This document shows, piece by piece, positions 43,230 to 51,850 of a stretch of DNA of 64,000 nt. The notes under the pieces were generated by a model, which was not told the origin of the DNA, made no database searches, and was given only the letters and a program-made list of their open reading frames with translations. The stretch is from Paenibacillus sp. 32O-W. Its GTDB lineage: Bacteria; Bacillota; Bacilli; Paenibacillales; NBRC-103111. A program made the position numbers and the translations under genes. The DNA is taken from positions 1 to 64,000 of the forward strand of contig NZ_VEGP01000008.1 in the NCBI RefSeq assembly GCF_007679495.1, written 5' to 3'. Numbering within the stretch: the first letter of the stretch is position 1; each line of letters begins with the position of its first letter.

Positions 43230-44417
43230 AGATGCATGCTCTTTTGTGGTTTTGTGGGCAAAGGCCGGAGGTGGGCATGCATGGAGACGGACCAACCACC
43301 ACGCGGGGGCCGGGAGCTTTCACATACAACGTACTATAACGCTTTCCTGGCGCTTTACGAAGAAAGCGGACAGAACCGGAGCGGGAGTGAGCTTTCCCGA
43401 CACGTATTACGGAGAAAGCCCGACAGCCGGAGCAGATCGCGCTTTCCCGGCATGCATTGTAGTGAAGATATTTTTTGATTTCAGCTGTTCCAAGTAGGAC
43501 TGGCGATAATGGCGCTTCTAACTGTATTTTGTATATTTTGTACAGTTAAATTCAAGCGAATGGGCGAAAATGATCAAACTACCTGAAAAAAACTACAGTT
43601 AAAATGGGCAACTTTGGGCGAAACGGCTGTTTTGGCGCAAACTAACTGTAGGTTTAAGGCTGTCGATGTGGAAAAGGTGTTCAACTGGATGATTGTAATA
43701 GTAAAAGCAAAATTGTGTAGCATCAATGAAACTAGTAATGGATAAAAGCGTAAACGGAACTGGGAGATCTTATTTCGTCAAAATAGGCGTTTTTTTTAGA
43801 CTAACGGAACCAGACGCGCTTATTTCATAAAATTATCCTACTTTCGCCTGAATTTCTTGGGAATAAGGTCATCTAGTTCCGTTAAAATGACCGAAAGGCC
43901 CTCTTGGAGAGATTAAGGTCGTCTGGTTCCGTTAAAACCAAATCGTGCAGGTTTCCATGATCATAATCGTATACCATTAATCGACAGCCTCGGTTTTCCA
44001 TTTAATATTTCTATTTCTCCCGAATGTAGAAATCTAACTGGATGAAAATGAAATCCATTTAGACCCCCATGCCTCTGGCAGCGACACCATCAGATGATGA
44101 AAAATAGACTGATTTTATAGGTAGTTGTGCCATTGCGCTTGCAACGTGCCAGCAGACGGTGAAATAGATGGATTTTCAAGGTAGTATTCAATTTTCACAT
44201 AATGAAGGTAGCGTCAAGAAGTTTGTGTCAGCCGCAGGGTTATCCAGCCCCTGGACAGCCCGTCCGGAACGATGGATAAGAAATTTATTATGTTTAAGCT
44301 CGGTGGAGGACGCAGCCCAAGCGAAGGCGCGGGAAGCGGCTTTTTATTCTACTTTCGGGCCATCATCCATTTTTTTGGGATTTTCCTTTATCTATAAGGG
44401 ATCCCGGTAATCTGAGT
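43230..44417. repeat. Gene-poor cluster of unrelated short repeats
   Basis: Four repeat types follow one another. At 43310-43485 are about 50-bp imperfect tandem units containing GCTTTCC...GAAAGC hairpins and AGCCGGAGC/ACCGGAGC. At 43510-43660 is recurring ACAGTTAAA/TAACTGTA. At 43750-43940 are four TAACGGAAC(C/T) boxes, two in each orientation (about 43751, 43802, 43872, 43921). At 44090-44195 two units share GGTGAAA/GATGAAAA-ATAGA-TG-ATTTT-AGGTAGT. No credible gene is seen. Open frames near 44430-44675 lack a ribosome binding site and family features. Confidence 0.6.
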
Positions 44418-44696
44418 CTGCGAAAGTTGAATTATACGTTCCGGGGCTCCCCGAAAAGTAACCGGAATAAGCATCGAAAGCTATACGCCACACTCGGCGG
44501 TCTCATTACTGCAATAGGCGGGGGCGGTTGGTGGGTCGGGATCTCGCGAACGAGTACAATAAGTGAACGACCCTTAACCCGTTCATTTGGAGGGATTGCC
44601 GCTGGAGGAGTCGCGGTAAACGAAGTCGGCACAACGGTCACAATATCATCCCCGATGGTGACCGACAGGTCATGATGCTTGTGGGGTTATTTTAAT

Positions 44697-44725
44697 TTGC
44701 AAGCCCGGGGCAAAAACAATATAAT
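44697..44725 (+). promoter_or_regulatory. SigA-type promoter of rqcH
   Basis: TTGCAA (44697-44702), 17-base spacer, perfect TATAAT (44720-44725), about 80 bases before the gene. Confidence 0.65.
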
Positions 44726-44804
44726 GATTCCCGGCCTTTCCTTCGGGGGCATAAGTGTGGCATCATTAGAGGTGCAGTCCGACATATTAATGGAGTGATA
44801 AATT

Positions 44805-46553
44805 ATGGCATTAGACGGAATCGTCGTCCGCGCGATCGTTCACGAGCTGCAAGCCTGCGTCGGAGGCCGGATCGGGAAAATCCATCAGCCTTCCGCACAT
44901 GACATCCTGCTGCATATCCGGTCGCACGGCAATAATTATAAATTGCTGCTGTCCGCCAACCCGACCTATCCCCGGGTACATCTGACGGAGGCCCCATTTA
45001 CGAATCCGATGGAGGCCCCGATGTTCTGCATGTTGATGCGCAAATACTGCGAGAACGGAACGATCGAATCGATCACTCAGGACGATCTGGAAAGAGTGAT
45101 CCGCATCCAAATCAAGCATCGGAACGAGTTAGGAGATTTGAGCTCCAAAACGATTCTGGTGGAGCTCATGGGCCGCCACAGCAACATTATTCTGCTCGAT
45201 TCGGCGGCTGAAGTCATTCTGGACGGCATCCATCATGTCACGCCGGCCATAAGCAGTTACCGGGTTGTCCTGCCCGGCAGCAAATATACGGCCCCTCCCG
45301 CACAGAACAAAGCGAATCCGTTGAGGGAAAATGAAGCCTCCTTTCGCCTTAACATGGAGCGGATGGAAGCTAGCGGAGAGAAGCAGACTGACAAGCCCGA
45401 GCAGTTGCTGGTCCGTTCGTATAGCGGGCTCAGCCCGCTTCTGGCGAAAGAGATAGTCTACCGCGCAGGCGGCCGTCTCGATAGCGAGTCGCTGTGGGCG
45501 GAGTTCCACTCCTTGATGAGGAGCTTTAAGAAGAATGAGTACGAGCCTTCCATCGTGACGGAGGATTCCAGCGGCAAGCTGTTTTTCTCGGCTACCCGGC
45601 TCACTCATATTCAAGGGGAACGGCAAACATTCAGCTCCATCAGCCAATGCCTGGAGAGCTTCTATGGCAGCAAGGCGGAGCGGGATAACGTCCGTCAGAG
45701 AGCTTCCGATTTATTACGGTTTCTGCAGAATGAAAAAACGAAAAACGTCAAAAAGCTGGATAAGCTCCGGGAGACGCTGGAGGAGGCTAAAGAGGCCGAC
45801 CGGTACCGGATTCTCGGAGAACTGCTGACGGCCTCCATGCACCTGTTTCAAAAAGGGGACAAAAAGGTCGAGGTTGTCAACTATTACGACGAAGAGCAAG
45901 GAACGGTCACCATCGAGCTCGATCCGATGCTTACCCCTTCGGAGAATGCCCAGAAATATTTTAGAAGATACACGAAGATGAAGAACAGCCTGACGGTCGT
46001 CCAGGAACAGATTGCCGGGACCCGAGAGGAAATCCGCTATCTGGACTCTTTGCTGCAGCAGCTGGATAACGCCGGATTGTCCGATATCGATGAAATCCGC
46101 GAGGAGCTCATGGAGCAAGGCTACATTCGGGATCGCGCCCGCAAAGCCCGCAAGAAGAAAAAAAACGGCAAGCCGGTGCTGACTTCATTCCTGTCCAGCG
46201 AAGGCGTACCGATTTATGTTGGCAAAAATAATACTCAGAACGAATATTTGACCAACCGCTTGGCGCATTCATCGGATACATGGCTGCATACGAAAGATAT
46301 TCCCGGTTCGCACGTCGTCATCCGGGGACAATCCTTCGGGGAGGCGACGCTGCATGAAGCCGCAATGCTGGCTGCTTATTACAGCCAGGCAAGGGAATCG
46401 AGTCAGGTACCTGTCGATTATACACTCATACGGCATGTCCGTAAGCCGAACGGTGCCAAGCCGGGCTTTGTCATTTATGAACAGCAGAAGACCTTGTTTG
46501 TTACGCCGGATGAAGCTCTCATTAAGCAGCTTCCCAGCGGGCAGCAGCCCTAA
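44805..46553 (+). CDS. rqcH: Ribosome quality control protein RqcH (NFACT, YloA/FbpA)
   Basis: 582 residues. NFACT-N domain (MALDGIVVRAIVHELQ...GRIGKIHQP...PFTNPMEAPMFCMLMRKY) followed by helix-hairpin-helix, long coiled coil (about 290-430) and NFACT-R domain (PIYVGKNNTQNEYLTNRLAHSSDTWLHTKDIPGSHVVIR). The conserved Asp-Arg pair position and the DxWxHxK-type signature (DTWLHTKD) are present. RqcH binds obstructed 50S subunits and directs C-terminal alanine tailing; it was earlier annotated as a fibronectin-binding protein. Here it reads away from its usual neighbour, the Ca-ATPase. Confidence 0.95.
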   Translation: MALDGIVVRAIVHELQACVGGRIGKIHQPSAHDILLHIRSHGNNYKLLLSANPTYPRVHLTEAPFTNPMEAPMFCMLMRKYCENGTIESITQDDLERVIRIQIKHRNELGDLSSKTILVELMGRHSNIILLDSAAEVILDGIHHVTPAISSYRVVLPGSKYTAPPAQNKANPLRENEASFRLNMERMEASGEKQTDKPEQLLVRSYSGLSPLLAKEIVYRAGGRLDSESLWAEFHSLMRSFKKNEYEPSIVTEDSSGKLFFSATRLTHIQGERQTFSSISQCLESFYGSKAERDNVRQRASDLLRFLQNEKTKNVKKLDKLRETLEEAKEADRYRILGELLTASMHLFQKGDKKVEVVNYYDEEQGTVTIELDPMLTPSENAQKYFRRYTKMKNSLTVVQEQIAGTREEIRYLDSLLQQLDNAGLSDIDEIREELMEQGYIRDRARKARKKKKNGKPVLTSFLSSEGVPIYVGKNNTQNEYLTNRLAHSSDTWLHTKDIPGSHVVIRGQSFGEATLHEAAMLAAYYSQARESSQVPVDYTLIRHVRKPNGAKPGFVIYEQQKTLFVTPDEALIKQLPSGQQP

Positions 46554-46570
46554 GCCTGCACAGGGTAACC

Positions 46571-46604
46571 CGCCGACCTTCAAGCATGGCGTCTTGAAGG
46601 CCGG
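46571..46604. terminator. Hairpin between converging rqcH and the 46621 gene
   Basis: CCTTCAAG and CTTGAAGG with flanking GCCG/CGGC form a stem between the two converging genes. No good T-tract is present on either strand. Confidence 0.4.
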
Positions 46605-46620
46605 CCGGGGATCCCGGCAG

Positions 46621-46821
46621 TTACTCTTCTTCGGAATCCGTCTCCTCCAGATCCAAATTTAGGATAATGGTATAGTGGACAGAATCATGCTTGACAACCT
46701 GAACCACTTCCACATATTCCGACCCCAGCTCCTCCTCCGCCTGATTGACAAGCTGCTGAAGCCCATCGCTTAATGTTTCTCCTTCTCTCAGGGCCATCTC
46801 CGTAAAGTATTGTCTGAGCAT
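46621..46821 (-). CDS. Small acidic hypothetical protein
   Basis: 66 residues with a strong site (AAGGAGG, 7-base spacer), so very probably a real gene. The family is not recognised. It is acidic (C-terminus LDLEETDSEEE), with a helical N-terminal half (ALREGETLSDGLQQLVNQAEEEL) and a beta-like YVEVVQVVKHDSVHYTIILNL. It recalls small sporulation-associated proteins but I will not assign it. Confidence 0.65.
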   Translation of the reverse strand: MLRQYFTEMALREGETLSDGLQQLVNQAEEELGSEYVEVVQVVKHDSVHYTIILNLDLEETDSEEE

Positions 46822-46951
46822 CCTTTTTCCCTCCTTGTTTTTGAATTGCTGCTTCCGTCCGTTAATGTTTGCATTTTGCTGTTAAAACATCCAGTATCCC
46901 AATGGAATGAACCCTGTCAAATGAAAAAACGCCGGCACATGGCCAGCGCTG

Positions 46952-48385
46952 CTATGTTGTTTTCTTCTCCAGTTGATCGTTAAGCCATTGCTCTATTCGC
47001 TTGGTCGCTTGCTCGGGCGATTCCATATTGGCCCACAGCAAATTCAAATCTTGCCAGATGGCGTCCATCTCTTGCTGACTTAAGTTCAAGGAGCTCATCG
47101 GGACCGAGTATGGAAGGACTTCCCTGAACACGTTATAATTCCGGGGATGAATCCCGTCAGTCAACCACTGGTCGTCCTCCGCCACCGATCTCAGCATCGG
47201 AATCGTACAGCCCATCTGCTTGGCGGTCGTCTGTGCCTCCTTGGATGCCAGGAAATCAACAAATCGGCGGACCAAAGTCGGGTTGGCGCTGTGCCGGTTA
47301 ATCCCTACGCCGCTTCCGAGCAGCAGAGAAACCTTCCTCCCTCCAGCCGGAACCGGCAGAACATTCCACGCAAAGTCCGATTGACGAAACTCATTCATAT
47401 AATAGTAGGTAGTCAGCACCATCGCGACCCGGTCCATCAGAAATAAATGCTCCGCGCTGTTCCGGCTTCCGTGCAGATAGACGGGAGATACATGGTGCTT
47501 GTACATCAAATCCACACAAAATTTCAGCGCCTCCACCGTAGCAGGAGAAGAGAAGACCGAACGGCTCCGGTCCGGTTTCATGATGCTCCCGCCATTCTGC
47601 AGCATGAAAATCGGCCAACGGTTCGCGCTGGTGGAGAAGCAGAAGCCGAATCGATCGGTTTTACCGTCGTAATTCAGATCTTGCGTACAGCGCTTGGCCG
47701 TCTCCAGAAATGAATCCCAGCTTTCAACGGCCTGCCGCGGATCGAGGCCGGCCTCTTCAAACATTCTCTGGTTGTATGCGAGCACGACCGGTGAGAAAAA
47801 CAGCGGAACGACCTTCTGCTCGCCGCCGTCCTTGAACATATCGAACAGAATCGGATAGCTGTCCCTCCCGGGATCAAGCGATTCCGGCAAATAAGGATCC
47901 AGCAAATCGGTTCGATTAAGTTGATGGAACTGCCGGAAATGGAAGTCGGAGACAACGAACAAATCGACGGGAAAGCCTTTGTCAATCATTTGAACTAGGG
48001 AGGAGGTATACTCCGATTGGGGCAGCAATGTCAGCTCCACTCGGATGAAAGGGTGAAGGGATTCGTATTGCCGGATCAAATGCTCGATAATCGGAATCTC
48101 GTAAGAGCCGGAAAACCAGTATAAATGAATAACGGTTCGCTCCACCTGATCCGACGGCGGCTTGACGCGGTTCCCCTTGCCCGCAATTTTTTCGATTAGC
48201 CCCTCTTCCACTAAAGCAGCCAGTACTTTTCGCACGGAAACCCTGCTTAGACCGTATTTCTGGCTTAGCGTATTTTCAGGCAGAATGAATTCGCCCGGCG
48301 GGATCGATCCGGTCAAGATCTCATTCCGCAGCTCGTTTTCAAATTTGGCGTAGCGCTCTTGAAACAGATTTCTTCTTCGTAGCAA
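46952..48385 (-). CDS. GntR-type HTH fused to solute-binding domain, regulator 1
   Basis: 477 residues from a TTG with AGGAG upstream. Residues 1-77 are a GntR winged helix (NELRNEILTGSIPPGEFILPENTLSQKYGLSRVSVRKVLAALVEEGLIEKIAGKG). Residues about 85-475 match family 1 extracellular solute-binding proteins (LYWFSGSYEIPIIEHLIRQYES, FVVSDFHFRQFHQL, PLFFSPVVLAYNQRMFEEAGLDP, DLNYDGKTDRFGF). No signal peptide exists, so the sugar-binding fold must act in the cytoplasm as the effector domain in place of UTRA/FCD. It lies 157 bases downstream of the ceramidase-like gene and has a paralogous architecture to the protein at 53254-54648. Likely role: sugar-responsive regulator of the surrounding genes. 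Confidence 0.88.
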   Translation of the reverse strand: MLRRRNLFQERYAKFENELRNEILTGSIPPGEFILPENTLSQKYGLSRVSVRKVLAALVEEGLIEKIAGKGNRVKPPSDQVERTVIHLYWFSGSYEIPIIEHLIRQYESLHPFIRVELTLLPQSEYTSSLVQMIDKGFPVDLFVVSDFHFRQFHQLNRTDLLDPYLPESLDPGRDSYPILFDMFKDGGEQKVVPLFFSPVVLAYNQRMFEEAGLDPRQAVESWDSFLETAKRCTQDLNYDGKTDRFGFCFSTSANRWPIFMLQNGGSIMKPDRSRSVFSSPATVEALKFCVDLMYKHHVSPVYLHGSRNSAEHLFLMDRVAMVLTTYYYMNEFRQSDFAWNVLPVPAGGRKVSLLLGSGVGINRHSANPTLVRRFVDFLASKEAQTTAKQMGCTIPMLRSVAEDDQWLTDGIHPRNYNVFREVLPYSVPMSSLNLSQQEMDAIWQDLNLLWANMESPEQATKRIEQWLNDQLEKKTT

Positions 48386-48542
48386 TATGAACCGCTCCTA
48401 TTTCAACTTACTAATCAGCTCGCAGGTCAAACCGTACCTTCTTGGTTATGTATATATCTTTAATATCGTAAAAACAGGAGGAAGTGCGGATTTGCACGTC
48501 CCCCTGTTTATGATCACGTCAGAATTATCCGTATATTCTATT

Positions 48543-49844
48543 CTATACATATTTCACTTTGTTGACAAGACTAGCAGCCGCTTCCTTGATCCGCCCCTCC
48601 ACGCAAGGGTGGAAGGCGGAGGGCAATCCGAAATAAACGGCGGACTCCCCGCCCTCATAGCCTCCCTCTTCGACCTGGATGGCTGTTGGAATGTAACCGA
48701 TCATTCCATTGCAGTAGGCCAGAGGGAGTACTGTCCCGGAGGAAAATTGCTTAATGAATAAACCATATTCAACAACGATCTCCCCGTTCATCGTCAGGAA
48801 GGAAAGTCCGTCTGCGATCCTGACAATCTGGAGCGATAGCGGGATTGTCGGCTGATTCCGTCCGGGATGCTCCCTGAGCAGCCGGCTCCAATCGCCCCAG
48901 ACTCCGCCCTCCGCCGCTTTGGCCGCCAGTTCTTCGGCATCCGGCAGCCGCCTGAACGGTAGTTCTACGATATGGGCGAAGCTCGCAAGGCTATATTGCT
49001 TAAGCGGGTTCATAGGTCTTCCGAGTACCCGGAAGACTTCATCGCTAAGCTGCCGGCCGAGCCTGCCTATATCCTCCTCGGTTCCCCTGTAGAACCTGTC
49101 TTCCTCGATCAGTGCGGGACGGATGTCCCCGCAGCAGCCCTGCAGGAAGGAGGCTATGGCGCCGTCCTCCAATTCTCTCTCGATATTTTCCATAGCGGCT
49201 CCCGGAAATTCGGAAGTCACCCGGTTATCTCCTGTTGTCGTTGAATGGCAAGTATAGTGGAACATGACGCCTTTAACCTTATTGTCCTCGGTCGTATAAC
49301 GGATTACGGTTACCTCCGGATCGATAGGCCCTTGCGGATTGGGAGCCATAACTATCCTGCCGTCCACTTCTTTACGCCGATTGATCCCGATTCGGCAAGC
49401 TCCGCTGCCCTTTGCCGCCGTAACGGGCTCCAGGCCGGCATAGGCCTGCCCGATTCCAGCCAGCAACTGCTCCTCCATCCATTCCACATAGTCCGAATCC
49501 ATTGGACCTAGCGCCGGAACAAAGAGCCGGGTCGTTTGCGGCCCTCCATGGGTATGACTTGCATGAAGAATGACCTCTTCGCGTTCGAGCCCCCAGCGTT
49601 CTTTCAGCTTGCGGTAAAGCGCGTCCATCCGTTCCGTACCCCACCAAATCAGATCGGCCTGGACCAGTAGGGATTGACGCTGCCGGCCTTCCCCGTCTGT
49701 CTGACGGAAAGCCCAAACTCTCAGGTATAAACGCCGCGCAATACCGTCAAAGTTCCCTTGACGGTGGGCAAAGCCGGATAGCGGAACCGGATGGGGCGGA
49801 GTGATGTCCGTCTTGGCTGTTCCCAGCAGAAGCTTCCCGGTCAT
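48543..49844 (-). CDS. Neutral/alkaline ceramidase-like hydrolase (cytoplasmic)
   Basis: 433 residues resembling the N-terminal catalytic domain of neutral/alkaline non-lysosomal ceramidases. Metal/active-site-like motifs: TAKTDITPP at the N-terminus, ILHASHTHGGP, FHYTCHSTTTGDNR followed by TSEFPGAAMENIE, and FLQGCCGDIRP. No signal peptide is visible, and the C-terminal immunoglobulin-like domain of true ceramidases is absent, so an amidase on another substrate (for example an acylated amino sugar) is more likely. It overlaps the upstream dehydrogenase by four bases and forms an operon with it and the TIM-barrel gene. Confidence 0.8.
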   Translation of the reverse strand: MTGKLLLGTAKTDITPPHPVPLSGFAHRQGNFDGIARRLYLRVWAFRQTDGEGRQRQSLLVQADLIWWGTERMDALYRKLKERWGLEREEVILHASHTHGGPQTTRLFVPALGPMDSDYVEWMEEQLLAGIGQAYAGLEPVTAAKGSGACRIGINRRKEVDGRIVMAPNPQGPIDPEVTVIRYTTEDNKVKGVMFHYTCHSTTTGDNRVTSEFPGAAMENIERELEDGAIASFLQGCCGDIRPALIEEDRFYRGTEEDIGRLGRQLSDEVFRVLGRPMNPLKQYSLASFAHIVELPFRRLPDAEELAAKAAEGGVWGDWSRLLREHPGRNQPTIPLSLQIVRIADGLSFLTMNGEIVVEYGLFIKQFSSGTVLPLAYCNGMIGYIPTAIQVEEGGYEGGESAVYFGLPSAFHPCVEGRIKEAAASLVNKVKYV

Positions 49845-50875
49845 ATCCAGTCCTTGTCCCGGGTAATTTCTTTGCCCAGCCGGGAGGATTTGTAGATGGC
49901 TTCCACCAGCTCCACAGCTCTTAAGCCGTCCTTCCCGGGAACGGCCACCTCGCGGCCCGTCTCAAGCGCTTCAATGACATCGGTCAATTGTAATCGATGG
50001 TATAAGTTCGAAATGCTTTTCGGATCGGCTACCCCTCCGCCGGAGCCGGATTCCGTTATCTCCGACGGCTGATCCACCCCTTCTACGGTCCAATGCTTGA
50101 TGGACGTTCCTTCGATTTGGATCGAGCCCCGATCGCCGTACAACGATAAGGCAGGCTGAAATCCAGGTTTGATGCTGGTGGATGCCATAATGGTGCCGAA
50201 CGCCCCGTTCGCGAATTTGATGATGGCGAGACCCATGTCTTCCGCTTCCATTCGGTGCGTCTGGGTAGCTATCTGGCCGTAGACCGAGCTGACTTCACCC
50301 GCCATCCAAAGCATCAGGTCTATGGAATGAATTCCTTGGTTCATCAGCGCTCCGCCGTCCTCCGAGATCGTTCCCCGCCAATCCGCCGAATCGTAATATT
50401 CCTGAGTCCGGTAATAAGGGGCCGTAATTTGTACCAGGAGCAGTTTACCGAGTTTCCCTTCGGCCACTACCTGCTTCACCCATTGATGCTGAGGCTCGAA
50501 CCGCCTCTGGGAAATGACTGACAATATTAACCCCTTGTCCTCCGCCAGCCGGACCAGTTCTTCGGCCTGTTGACTCGTCATCGCGATCGGCTTCTCCACG
50601 ATCAGATGCTTGCCCGCCATCAGCACTTCCTTACCGATGGATGCATGGGTTCCGCTGCTTGTCGTCAAGCAGACTATGTCTACCCCCGGATGATCGAGGA
50701 GCTGTCTGTAATCGGTTGTCCAATCGCAGCCTTCCCGCTCCGCCACTTCCTTGGCCCGATGCTCCTTACGATCCGAAATAGCAATCAGTTCAGCTTGTTC
50801 GATCTCGCGTATGGCATTCATGTGAAAATCGGCGACACTTCCGCAGCCGATCAGTCCGAATCCCCAGCGTTTCAA
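49841..50875 (-). CDS. Gfo/Idh/MocA-family oxidoreductase 1
   Basis: 344 residues. N-terminal NAD(P) Rossmann fold (FGLIGCGSVADFHMNAI; GxGxxA-like), the family catalytic KP dipeptide in HLIVEKPIAM, and the C-terminal substrate domain with DGGALMNQGIHSIDLMLWMAG (the His/Asp pattern at the active site). Such enzymes oxidise or reduce a sugar or cyclitol carbon. Overlaps of four bases on both sides (TIM barrel upstream, ceramidase-like downstream) indicate a coupled three-gene unit. Substrate unknown. Confidence 0.92.
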   Translation of the reverse strand: MKRWGFGLIGCGSVADFHMNAIREIEQAELIAISDRKEHRAKEVAEREGCDWTTDYRQLLDHPGVDIVCLTTSSGTHASIGKEVLMAGKHLIVEKPIAMTSQQAEELVRLAEDKGLILSVISQRRFEPQHQWVKQVVAEGKLGKLLLVQITAPYYRTQEYYDSADWRGTISEDGGALMNQGIHSIDLMLWMAGEVSSVYGQIATQTHRMEAEDMGLAIIKFANGAFGTIMASTSIKPGFQPALSLYGDRGSIQIEGTSIKHWTVEGVDQPSEITESGSGGGVADPKSISNLYHRLQLTDVIEALETGREVAVPGKDGLRAVELVEAIYKSSRLGKEITRDKDWI

Positions 50876-51735
50876 TCGATACCCGCCTCCTTCAAGAGCT
50901 TCTTAAGCGCTGCCAATGTCATCGCCGTGCCGTCCTTGGCCGTGCCTCCCTCGGGAACATAGTGTGTTTCGATAGTAAACAACCCGTCGTAGCCATCCCG
51001 CTGCAGAGCACGGAACTGCTCCAGGAAAGGAACCTTCCCCGATCCGATGGGAACACACTTCGATTGGCCTTCCGGAGTGATATAGGCATCCTTCAAATGA
51101 ACATGCGCAAGCCCGTCCTTGACCGCATTATAGCCTTCCGGGAAAGATGGCCTGCCGCCGTATTCCTCATTCCCCGGATCCCATAGCACCTTCAAGCTGG
51201 GGGAATTAACCTTGGCCACGATGCTTCCAACCTCGCTGGCAAATCCTCCGTTACATGCCGGTTCGTTCTCCAGCAGCAGCATAATGCCTGCCTTGCCGGC
51301 AGTTTCCGCCGCTTTGCGCAGGTGGTCTACGATTTCCAGCTCGTAACGGGCAGGCTCCTCCTCCCGCCAGAAAGAGAAGATACGGATTTTATCGGTACCC
51401 AGCAGCCGGCAAATCTCGATCGCCCGATCCAGCTTGGCGAAATGGGCCTCCACTGTTTCCTCCTGCTGTCCGAAAGTGTCTCCGGATGCCACGGGCCGGG
51501 CCGGGTCCAGAGCACATTTGAAAAGGGGAGAGGCGATCGCAGATACGAACAGTCCGCGTTTCTCCACTTCCTCTTTAACTGTAGCCACTTGCTCGTCCGA
51601 CAATTGGGAAACGTTCTTCCCGTCAACCATCCGGACCTCCACATGAACCAGCTTCTGCTCCGCTATCCAATCCAGAGCTTCGGTGAAATTAGCCGACACT
51701 TCGTCCGTCAATACTCCCAAACGGTTCAATACCAT
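50872..51735 (-). CDS. Sugar phosphate isomerase/epimerase-like TIM barrel protein
   Basis: 287 residues from the ATG at 51735 with AAGGAG eight bases upstream. The xylose-isomerase-like AP-endonuclease-2 fold is indicated by MLLLENEPAC (metal Glu), VLWDPGNEEY (metal Asp), LAHVHLKDAY (His) and GYDGLFTIETHYVPEGG (Glu). IolE, IolI and 3-keto-sugar-processing enzymes share this fold. It is first of the tight isomerase-dehydrogenase-hydrolase unit and could interconvert or dehydrate the keto product of the dehydrogenase. Exact reaction unknown. Confidence 0.88.
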   Translation of the reverse strand: MVLNRLGVLTDEVSANFTEALDWIAEQKLVHVEVRMVDGKNVSQLSDEQVATVKEEVEKRGLFVSAIASPLFKCALDPARPVASGDTFGQQEETVEAHFAKLDRAIEICRLLGTDKIRIFSFWREEEPARYELEIVDHLRKAAETAGKAGIMLLLENEPACNGGFASEVGSIVAKVNSPSLKVLWDPGNEEYGGRPSFPEGYNAVKDGLAHVHLKDAYITPEGQSKCVPIGSGKVPFLEQFRALQRDGYDGLFTIETHYVPEGGTAKDGTAMTLAALKKLLKEAGID

Positions 51736-51784
51736 TGCTCTCACTCCTTATTCTCGGCGACCAGAAATCGTATCTGTGACCTAT

Positions 51785-51813
51785 CGTATAGAGTCGCACG
51801 TTGTTCTAACCAA
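51785..51813 (-). promoter_or_regulatory. Possible promoter of the TIM-barrel/dehydrogenase/hydrolase unit
   Basis: On the minus strand TTGGTT (51813-51808), 17-base spacer, TATACG (51790-51785), within the 115-base gap after the first aminotransferase. Confidence 0.35.
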
Positions 51814-51850
51814 ATAGTACCATGACCGTCAGCGCCTTGCCATATAAAGA

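Larger units (their letters stand above)
42997..44436. mobile_element. Decayed insertion sequence bounded by 19-bp inverted repeats
   Basis: The sequence at 42997-43015, read on the minus strand, is CTGCGAAAGTTGAGTTATA. The plus strand at 44418-44436 reads CTGCGAAAGTTGAATTATA, an inverted copy matching 18 of 19 bases. A transposase C-terminus (43003-43167) abuts the left repeat in the orientation expected for a full IS of about 1.4 kb. The remaining interior is non-coding and filled with other repeats, so the element appears dead and partly replaced. The IS family is not identified. Confidence 0.55.

Noticed and set aside
43310-43485. CRISPR array
   Set aside because: The tandem units are imperfect, only two to three in number, lack unique equal-length spacers and have no cas genes nearby.
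43236-43497. Two overlapping 80-codon plus-strand frames in the repeat cluster
   Set aside because: They are generated by tandem hairpin repeats read in two frames; no ribosome binding site.
44427-44675. 82-codon frame upstream of rqcH, with an opposing 69-codon frame
   Set aside because: It starts within the IS inverted repeat, has no good ribosome binding site and no family features; could be a decayed gene but cannot be supported.
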